This document shows positions 1-4,086 of a DNA stretch of 6,643 bases, one piece after another; position 1 is the stretch's first letter, and every line of letters starts with the position of its first letter. The translations under genes were made by a program, and so were the position numbers. The stretch covers positions 1 to 6,643 of the forward strand of contig NZ_JAPJNQ010000098.1 of NCBI RefSeq assembly GCF_030826625.1, in the 5' to 3' direction. The notes under the pieces were generated by a model, which saw nothing but the letters and a program-made list of their open reading frames with translations, was not told the DNA's origin and did not search any database. Source of the stretch: Corynebacterium sp. GTDB taxonomy: Bacteria; Actinomycetota; Actinomycetes; Mycobacteriales; Mycobacteriaceae.

Positions 1-101
1 TTGCTGGCCTGGTCAGCCACAACGGCAACGGCAATAATCAACAGCATGATCCGCAGGTAGGGTGCGCGTCGTCGAGTTGGCAACGTTTTTAACCTAGTCA
101 C
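1..101 (-). CDS. lspA: Signal peptidase II (lipoprotein signal peptidase), N-terminal part only
   Basis: Read on the minus strand, an open frame gives 33 residues before the window edge: a basic N-terminus (Arg10-Arg12), then a hydrophobic stretch LLIIAVAVVADQAS, with the next codon beginning AA, so Lys or Asn. A first membrane helix ending in D-Q-x-S-K is the classic start of LspA, the aspartyl membrane protease that removes the signal peptide of prolipoproteins after lipidation of the Cys. The conserved Asp is residue 30; the two catalytic Asp residues lie in the missing part. I chose the GTG at 99-101, which has AGGA 12 nt upstream. A TTG at 81-83 and an ATG at 45-47 are alternatives. Its closeness to the asparaginase and Pol IV genes matches the mycobacterial lspA neighbourhood. 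It diverges from a lipoprotein gene, a likely substrate. The identification rests on about 33 residues plus context. Confidence 0.78.
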   Translation of the reverse strand, partial: MTRLKTLPTRRRAPYLRIMLLIIAVAVVADQAS

Positions 102-152
102 GGGTTTTATTGTTCCTGAAAATTGGGTTTTACGTGAAATTGCCGCGCTGGC

Positions 153-158
153 TAAACT
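153..158 (+). promoter_or_regulatory. -10 box TAAACT of a probable leaderless promoter
   Basis: TAAACT fits the actinobacterial -10 pattern TANNNT. Seven bases (159-165) separate it from the GTG at 166, so transcription should begin at or next to the start codon. No Shine-Dalgarno sequence is present between the -10 and the GTG. No good -35 is visible; the region around 128-133 (TTTACG) is the nearest weak candidate. Leaderless mRNAs are common in corynebacteria and mycobacteria. The same 64-bp gap must also hold the promoter for the divergent lspA. Confidence 0.65.
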
Positions 159-165
159 AGCGGTT

Positions 166-1239
166 GTGAATTCTGCTGCCAATTTCCGACGGTTTTCCTC
201 CCGGCGCGTGGTCGCCGCTTCGTTACTCACTGCCGCTGCCGTGCTCTTGGCTGCCTGTGGAGATGGTGATAATAGCGCCGGTGATAGTGGCACTAACAAC
301 GCGAGTAGTGCCGGTGAGCGGCGGGGCACGCCTCCGGCAACAGAACAAGCCGTTGGTTTGCCGATTGATGCGCCACGGATACAGGTTATCTCTACTGGTT
401 CCGGTGAGCGCGTCGTCATGGCCTATGACGATGTTGACACTGAACAAGCCGTCGATATTGAGGTCACCGAGGGTTTTGAGCAGCTGGTGATGCGCAATGA
501 TCAGCTCGTCACCGAGGCCCCTGCGGCTAGCCAGGGCCCGGACGATTCTGAGGTGGTGACCACCACCCTGCCGGTGACGGGTTCTGTACTGGTGCCGGAA
601 GGCTTCGACGAGGCGACTCCAGGCGCTAATTCCGCACGACACGTCGATTTCCGGGTGCGTGACCCGAAAATTTCGGATGCGGGGTTGGCGGAACAGATTT
701 CTACTGCCGACGGTTTTGGCTTCGGTTGGTTGGCAGAATCGACCGGCCAGTTGAATACCCTGTTGTTGGCTGCCCCGCAGCAAGCTGGCGATGAGGCTCG
801 TGCAATCGTCGAACAGTCAATCACAAAGCTGGTTTCGGTGCCGGTGATTTTCCCTGAAGAAGCAGTCGGTGTGGGCGCGCAGTGGTCGGTCGATTCGCGG
901 GTGACTGGCGAGTCGACGATGCTGCAGACCACCAATTATGAGATCACTGAATTCGACGGCGATATCGTGCGCCTGGATATTTCGATCGAGCAACGTCCAG
1001 CACTCGGTGCGTTGTCTCTGGAAGGTCACGCAGGCGCGGAAGGCTTTGCCGACGATACCCTGAATGTCACCAGCGCAAACACTCGCTCGAGTGGTTCATT
1101 GACCGTCGATTTGGGCAAGCCTTTGCCTGTCGACGGCGAACTGGACTACACCACCCGCGTGGTTTACGGAAATGATGGTGGCGAAGCCAGCGTGGTACAG
1201 GATTCCTCAACACGCCTACGGTTTAGCAGCGCACACTAG
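166..1239 (+). CDS. Secreted lipoprotein of unknown function, possibly DUF6263-like
   Basis: The 357-aa product starts with a basic N-terminus (RR at 8-9 and 13-14), a hydrophobic segment (15-30) and a lipobox L28-A29-A30-C31. I see no other Cys, so Cys31 should be lipidated and cleaved by LspA, anchoring the protein to the outer face of the cytoplasmic membrane. A Gly/Ser/Asn-rich linker (32-60) precedes a soluble domain (about 65-357) with no further membrane segment. The segment F229-PEEAVGVGAQW-240, followed by alternating beta-type segments (YEITEFDGDIVRLDI and SLTVDLGKPLP), resembles DUF6263-type lipoproteins. That assignment is from memory and tentative, and no catalytic motif is recognised. 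GTG is chosen as start because it gives a full signal peptide and sits 7 nt after a -10 box. The gene is monocistronic or first in its unit; the next gene is 308 bp away. No clear intrinsic terminator follows it. Confidence 0.85.
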   Translation: MNSAANFRRFSSRRVVAASLLTAAAVLLAACGDGDNSAGDSGTNNASSAGERRGTPPATEQAVGLPIDAPRIQVISTGSGERVVMAYDDVDTEQAVDIEVTEGFEQLVMRNDQLVTEAPAASQGPDDSEVVTTTLPVTGSVLVPEGFDEATPGANSARHVDFRVRDPKISDAGLAEQISTADGFGFGWLAESTGQLNTLLLAAPQQAGDEARAIVEQSITKLVSVPVIFPEEAVGVGAQWSVDSRVTGESTMLQTTNYEITEFDGDIVRLDISIEQRPALGALSLEGHAGAEGFADDTLNVTSANTRSSGSLTVDLGKPLPVDGELDYTTRVVYGNDGGEASVVQDSSTRLRFSSAH

Positions 1240-1326
1240 CTTCGGTCTGTCGCTGCCCGCTCAGTGACGTTGCTGCCTAAAATTGACGTCGCTACCCACT
1301 AATACTCGTTTCAGGCACCGATATAT

Positions 1327-1355
1327 TCACCTCAAAAACCGAGTTTTACAGGTGA
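1327..1355. promoter_or_regulatory. Long dyad symmetry upstream of lldP (operator or RNA hairpin)
   Basis: TCACCT (1327-1332) pairs with AGGTGA (1350-1355), and AAAAC (1335-1339) pairs with GTTTT (1343-1347), all centred on base 1341. This gives 11 paired positions, with mismatches only at the two inner positions (CA against AC) and in the three-base centre. There is no T-run after the right arm, so it is not a standard intrinsic terminator for the lipoprotein gene. It could be a DNA operator for a dimeric regulator or a hairpin in a long lldP leader. The dyad is seen directly; its function is inferred. Confidence 0.5.
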
Positions 1356-1378
1356 TTCAATTTAGTGAATTGGCCTGT
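1348..1378. promoter_or_regulatory. Second dyad, overlapping the first, upstream of lldP
   Basis: ACAGG (1348-1352) pairs with CCTGT (1374-1378), and ATTCA (1355-1359) pairs with TGAAT (1366-1370) around a six-base loop ATTTAG. In RNA, two G-U pairs (1353-1372 and 1354-1371) would join the two stems, leaving one bulged G at 1373. The left arm reuses bases 1348-1355 of the preceding dyad, so the two hairpins cannot form together. This suggests either overlapping operators or a two-state leader RNA. Confidence 0.45.
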
Positions 1379-1454
1379 GTTAACGTCATTTTCGTGACTT
1401 GCATTACCGATCTTGCCCCAGTTTATGGGGGTTAACTGAATCGATTTAGCAACA

Positions 1455-1517
1455 CTCAGCATTTTGACAGCCTTTCCCTGAGCATTTTTTCACAACGCTC
1501 ATCGCTATCAGGCTGTC
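1455..1517 (+). promoter_or_regulatory. Structured segment of the lldP leader with competing helices
   Basis: Three pairings are visible. GACAGCCT (1466-1473) and AGGCTGTC (1510-1517) form a perfect 8-bp stem. TGAGC (1479-1483) pairs with GCTCA (1497-1501) inside it. CTCAG (1455-1459) pairs with CTGAG (1478-1482), followed by six T (1485-1490), like a weak terminator hairpin. The last pairing excludes the inner one, and its loop contains the left arm of the 8-bp stem. This geometry is compatible with attenuation of lldP. The stems are short and no ligand-binding motif is recognised. Confidence 0.4.
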
Positions 1518-1533
1518 CTTTGCCCCACTCACA

Positions 1534-1553
1534 GTTCGGAGTCTCCCGTGAAC
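1534..1553 (+). promoter_or_regulatory. lldP ribosome binding site, possibly in a hairpin
   Basis: GGAG at 1538-1541 sits 6 nt before the GTG at 1548, a good Shine-Dalgarno that decides this start over the in-frame ATG at 1560. GTTC (1534-1537) can pair with GAAC (1550-1553), and GGA (1538-1540) with TCC (1544-1546), leaving CGT bulged. Such a fold would cover both the ribosome binding site and part of the start codon. The Shine-Dalgarno is clear; the hairpin is a weak suggestion. Confidence 0.6.
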
Positions 1554-3221
1554 CAATTTATGGTTAATACCGAAGCGATCGGGGGAAGCCTTGGGCTCAC
1601 CGCCCTGGTTTCCGCCATCCCGCTGGTGACCTTCTTCGTCATGTTGCTGTTCGTAAAGGCCCGCGCGCACACCTCTGGTGCCGCTGCCCTGCTTGCAGCA
1701 TTGTTGATCGCTGTCTTCGGCATGAGCATGCCAGTCGATGCCGCGATTTCTTCGGCATTCCGCGGTGGCCTTTTCGGCCTCTTGCCCATCGTCTGGGTAA
1801 TCATGATGGCGATCTGGTTCTACCAGGTCACCGTGGTTTCTGGTCGGTTCGAGGATCTGCGCCGCACATTCGACGCCCTCGGCAACGGTGATATCCGTAT
1901 CCAGGCCATCCTCATCGCCTTTTGCTTCGGTGGCTTGCTGGAAGCACTCGCAGGATTCGGCGCACCGGTAGCTATCACCGCAACGATGATCCTGGCCTTG
2001 GGAGTCAAGCCGCTCAAGGCTGCCACCACCGTTTTGTTGGCCAACACCGCACCGGTAGCCTTCGGCGCCGTCGCCATCCCGATTACTACCGCAGGTAACG
2101 TCGGTGGCCGTACCGTCGAACAGACCGAAAACATCGCTGCGATCGTCGGCCACCAGGCACCATTTTTTGCCTTCTTCGTGCCATTCATCTTGCTGTTCAT
2201 CCTCGACGGGACCCGCGGTATGCGCGAAGCTGCCCCGGCAGCGGCCGTCATCGGCGGTGCCTTCGCTATCGCACAGTGGTGGGCGTCGAACTTCTTCGCG
2301 TACCAGCTCACCGACATCGTCGCCTGCCTGGTTTCCCTGGGCGCTGCATTCGCATTCCTACGCGTCTGGCAGCCGAAGGGCGTTGCCGCAATGCGCAAGC
2401 GCCTCGACATCCCAGAGCGCGAAGACGATGGCGAGGTTTTGACCAAATCCCGCGTCTGGATGGCCATGATGCCGTATGCCATCGTGACCGTTATTTTCGG
2501 TCTGGCCAACCTGGGAGAAACCATCCCGGGAATCCTGGACAAGGCAAAGATCTCCTTCGCCTGGCCACTGCTCACTGACCGCCTCGTCAGCGCAACCGGC
2601 AGTGTTATCGACACCTCATATACATTCAAGATCATCAACAACCCGGGTACGCTGCTGCTGATCTCTGGCATCATCGTCGCCGTTGCGTACGGCATCTTTA
2701 ATCACAACGGTAAGTTCCGCGTGAAGAGCAGCGCCGTCGTCGGCGAGCTCACCAGCACCGCCTACAAGATGCGCTGGACCGCACTGACGATCGTGATGGT
2801 TCTGGCACTGGCGTATGTCATGAACTACTCCGGTCAGACTGTCGCCATGGGTACCTACGTCGCTTCGCTCGGTGCGGTCTATGGTTTCCTGGCTCCGGTA
2901 TTGGGTTGGGTTGGTACCGCGATCACCGGTTCCGATACTTCCGCCAACGCATTGTTTGCGAACCTGCAGGTTACCGCCGCCAACAACATTGGCCTCAACC
3001 CGGATCTGCTGCTGGCGGCCAACACCACCGGTGGTGTCGTCGGCAAGATGATTTCGCCACAGTCGCTGGCGATTGCCGCTACCGCAGTAAACCTCGAGGG
3101 CAAAGAAAGCGCGATCTTCAAATCCGTCGTGGGTTACTCGATCGTGTTGCTGATCGGTCTGTGCTGCCTGGTCTTCTTGCAGACGAACATCCTGTCCTGG
3201 ATGGCTCCAGTGGTCAACTAA
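1548..3221 (+). CDS. lldP: L-lactate permease, LldP/LctP family
   Basis: This is a 557-aa integral membrane protein, close to the length of E. coli LldP (about 551 aa). The family imports lactate, and often glycolate, together with protons across the cytoplasmic membrane. Diagnostic stretches are LEALAGFGAPVAI (131-143), the neighbouring TTVLLANTAPVAFGAVAIP (160-178), the C-terminal GTAITGSDTSANALFANLQ (456-474), and GGVVGKMISPQSLAIAA (495-511), all characteristic of LldP. Many hydrophobic segments are visible, for example near 20-36, 46-60, 75-97, 117-150, 203-220, 255-272, 308-325, 366-382, 411-425, 433-455 and 525-546. A charged cytoplasmic-type loop lies at 281-301. The start is the GTG with GGAG 6 nt upstream. 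It stands alone, with no lactate dehydrogenase (lldD or lutABC) or GntR-type regulator next to it in this window, so the exact substrate is inferred. A strong terminator follows 44 bp after the stop. Regulation is likely through the unusual leader. Confidence 0.95.
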   Translation: MNQFMVNTEAIGGSLGLTALVSAIPLVTFFVMLLFVKARAHTSGAAALLAALLIAVFGMSMPVDAAISSAFRGGLFGLLPIVWVIMMAIWFYQVTVVSGRFEDLRRTFDALGNGDIRIQAILIAFCFGGLLEALAGFGAPVAITATMILALGVKPLKAATTVLLANTAPVAFGAVAIPITTAGNVGGRTVEQTENIAAIVGHQAPFFAFFVPFILLFILDGTRGMREAAPAAAVIGGAFAIAQWWASNFFAYQLTDIVACLVSLGAAFAFLRVWQPKGVAAMRKRLDIPEREDDGEVLTKSRVWMAMMPYAIVTVIFGLANLGETIPGILDKAKISFAWPLLTDRLVSATGSVIDTSYTFKIINNPGTLLLISGIIVAVAYGIFNHNGKFRVKSSAVVGELTSTAYKMRWTALTIVMVLALAYVMNYSGQTVAMGTYVASLGAVYGFLAPVLGWVGTAITGSDTSANALFANLQVTAANNIGLNPDLLLAANTTGGVVGKMISPQSLAIAATAVNLEGKESAIFKSVVGYSIVLLIGLCCLVFLQTNILSWMAPVVN

Positions 3222-3264
3222 TTGTGCTGGCTGGTGAGAAATTTTCGCCCGCAATGCGCAATAC

Positions 3265-3308
3265 AAAAGCCGCCTAGTACCAAACCTCCTGGTACCGGGC
3301 GGCTTTTT
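3265..3308. terminator. Bidirectional intrinsic terminator between lldP and the convergent lipoprotein gene
   Basis: AAAAGCCGCC (3265-3274) pairs with GGCGGCTTTT (3298-3307). After a TA/CG internal mismatch, GTACCA (3277-3282) pairs with TGGTAC (3290-3295) around the loop AACCTCC. The stem is GC-rich, with five T on the right and four A on the left, so it should stop transcription from both strands. It lies between two convergent stop codons (3219-3221 and 3344-3346), as expected for a shared terminator. Confidence 0.93.
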
Positions 3309-3343
3309 CGCGCTATGAAAGCTGTATCGCCTGCGCTGCTAGT

Positions 3344-3973
3344 TTACTGCGCAGGTGCGCCGTGCTCTTCAGCAGGAGGCGCGTCGTGTCCCTCGTGGCC
3401 TTCATGGTGGCCTTCTTCGATGACTTCAGCTTCGTTCGGTGGTACGTCGACGCCTTCGTCCATGCACATCGCTGGAACCTGTTCAGGCTCCACGGTGTTG
3501 GTCACCAGAACACAGGCCCATTCGCGGGAGAGTTTCCAGTGGCCGTCCTGGTAGATGAATTCCACGTTATCGGCGGGCTGAACTTCGCGTTCAGGCAGCG
3601 AATAGGCCACGGTCGCCAAAGCGGTGCCCTCAGCGTAACCAGGCAGGACTGGATCGACGACGTTGAATTCAGCACCGGATTCTGCCTTCGCAGCGGCCAT
3701 GGTGTCGAACAGATCTGGGAATTGTTCGCCGCCTTCGACGGTGTTGACGCGCTCTTCTGCTGGCAGGTTCGGATCAGCCGCGCGCTGTAGAACCTCGTTG
3801 AGTTCTTCTTTGGTTGGCACGCCCACCTGTGCCGCCTCAGCCGAGGAGCTCGTGGCTGCGCTGCTGGTGGTTTCGGCGGCCTTATCCGCGTTATCTGCAT
3901 CATCAGAACATGCAGCCAGGGTCAATGCTAGGCCGACGGTTGCGGCGGTGATGCTCGTTTTCGTGAATTTCAC
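3344..3973 (-). CDS. MTB12-like lipoprotein with a His-rich C-terminal tail
   Basis: The 209-aa product has a signal peptide with lipobox L19-A20-A21-C22, then a Ser/Thr/Ala/Asp-rich linker (23-50). The region at about 52-157 follows the pattern of the mycobacterial low-molecular-weight antigen MTB12 (CFP-2) C-terminal domain: a helix beginning PTKEEL, then ADPNLPAEERVNTVEGG (66-82) and, near the end, the segment FIYQDGHWKLSREWAC (139-154). That fold resembles a small NTF2-like cone; its function is unknown. The last part (158-209) is not expected in MTB12: it has a second Cys (C170, possible disulfide with C154) and an acidic His-rich stretch with H189, H190, H193, H196 and H204, which could bind metal ions. 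The start is a GTG with GGAGG 7 nt upstream. The gene converges on lldP through a shared terminator and diverges from the asparaginase. It is a surface-anchored protein of unknown role. Confidence 0.86.
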   Translation of the reverse strand: MKFTKTSITAATVGLALTLAACSDDADNADKAAETTSSAATSSSAEAAQVGVPTKEELNEVLQRAADPNLPAEERVNTVEGGEQFPDLFDTMAAAKAESGAEFNVVDPVLPGYAEGTALATVAYSLPEREVQPADNVEFIYQDGHWKLSREWACVLVTNTVEPEQVPAMCMDEGVDVPPNEAEVIEEGHHEGHEGHDAPPAEEHGAPAQ

Positions 3974-3980
3974 GGTATAT

Positions 3981-3985
3981 CCTCC
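3981..3985 (-). promoter_or_regulatory. Strong Shine-Dalgarno GGAGG of the MTB12-like lipoprotein gene
   Basis: On the minus strand GGAGG is followed by seven bases (ATATACC) and then the GTG start at 3973-3971. It is the best ribosome binding site in the window and fixes the start. It contrasts with the apparently leaderless gene on the other side of the same intergenic region. Confidence 0.85.
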
Positions 3986-4004
3986 AAAATAGACATTGGG
4001 GTCA

Positions 4005-4051
4005 TAGTGCTCGAACTCTGTGCATTGTGGTTCGAAGTCGTAGCGCTCGAA
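4005..4051. repeat. Three TCGAA elements in the divergent lipoprotein/asparaginase promoter region
   Basis: CTCGAA occurs at 4010-4015 and 4046-4051, with TTCGAA between them at 4031-4036. The outer two sit in an 11-base direct repeat, TAGTGCTCGAA (4005-4015) and TAGCGCTCGAA (4041-4051), with a period of 36 bp and one mismatch. TCGAAC (4011-4016) and GTTCGA (4030-4035) also form a perfect inverted repeat with a 13-bp spacer. The right-most copy lies where the -35 of the asparaginase promoter should be. This looks like an operator region, but the regulator is unknown. Confidence 0.45.
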
Positions 4052-4073
4052 GAAATCTTACCCGCCTGCCTTT

Positions 4074-4079
4074 TATACT
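4074..4079 (+). promoter_or_regulatory. -10 box TATACT of a probable leaderless asparaginase promoter
   Basis: TATACT is a near-ideal actinobacterial -10 (TANANT). Seven bases lie between it and the ATG at 4087, so the transcript should start at or within a base of the start codon. No Shine-Dalgarno is present. No good -35 is seen; the third TCGAA element lies in that position, so activation or repression there is plausible. Confidence 0.75.
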
Positions 4080-4086
4080 TGAATTC

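Larger units (their letters stand above)
1240..1547. other. 308-bp non-coding region with many inverted repeats (lldP leader)
   Basis: No convincing gene is seen on either strand. From left to right it holds: a 10-base direct repeat TGACGTTGCT / TGACGTCGCT (1265-1274 and 1284-1293); a dyad at 1327-1355; a second dyad at 1348-1378 that shares bases with the first; a small CCCCA / TGGGG hairpin (1416-1420 with 1426-1430); and a nest of pairing segments at 1455-1517 ahead of the ribosome binding site. Possible -10 boxes are TAAAAT (1278-1283) and TAACGT (1381-1386). Neither has a good -35, so the lldP transcription start is not fixed. The region is more AT-rich than the flanking genes. Confidence 0.7.

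Noticed and set aside
199..240. Twin-arginine (Tat) signal in the first lipoprotein
   Set aside because: Arg13-Arg14 are followed by Val-Val-Ala, not the hydrophobic-basic Tat consensus; an ordinary Sec lipoprotein signal fits better.
1226..1256. GCAGCG / CGCTGC inverted repeat as the terminator of the first lipoprotein gene
   Set aside because: A 6-bp stem with a 19-base loop and no following T-run; the left arm lies within the coding region.
1376..1391. TGTGTTAACGTCATTT as a GlxR/CRP-type site
   Set aside because: Only the left half matches TGTGA-N6-TCACA; the right half does not fit at the right spacing.
1464..1469. Perfect -35 box TTGACA before lldP
   Set aside because: No TANNNT box lies 16-19 bp downstream, where the sequence is a T-run followed by CACAAC. 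It is part of the inverted repeat arm at 1466-1473.
1446..2153. Long open frame on the minus strand over the lldP leader and gene
   Set aside because: The translation is Gly/Asp/His/Gln-rich with no family resemblance and overlaps the strongly supported lldP; it is a shadow. The same holds for the minus frames at 1820-2695 and 2616-3266.
3362..3790. Plus-strand open frame opposite the MTB12-like lipoprotein
   Set aside because: The minus-strand frame has a signal peptide, lipobox, family match and strong Shine-Dalgarno; the plus frame has none.
4011..4035. TCGAAC and GTTCGA as a LexA (SOS) box
   Set aside because: LexA boxes of Gram-positive bacteria have the two half sites about 4 bp apart; here the spacer is 13 bp. 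The site is also not upstream of the Pol IV gene.
4027..4086. Upstream GTG extension of the asparaginase (20 extra residues)
   Set aside because: It would contain the TATACT promoter and a basic stretch unlike any asparaginase N-terminus; the ATG at 4087 gives the normal start of the family.
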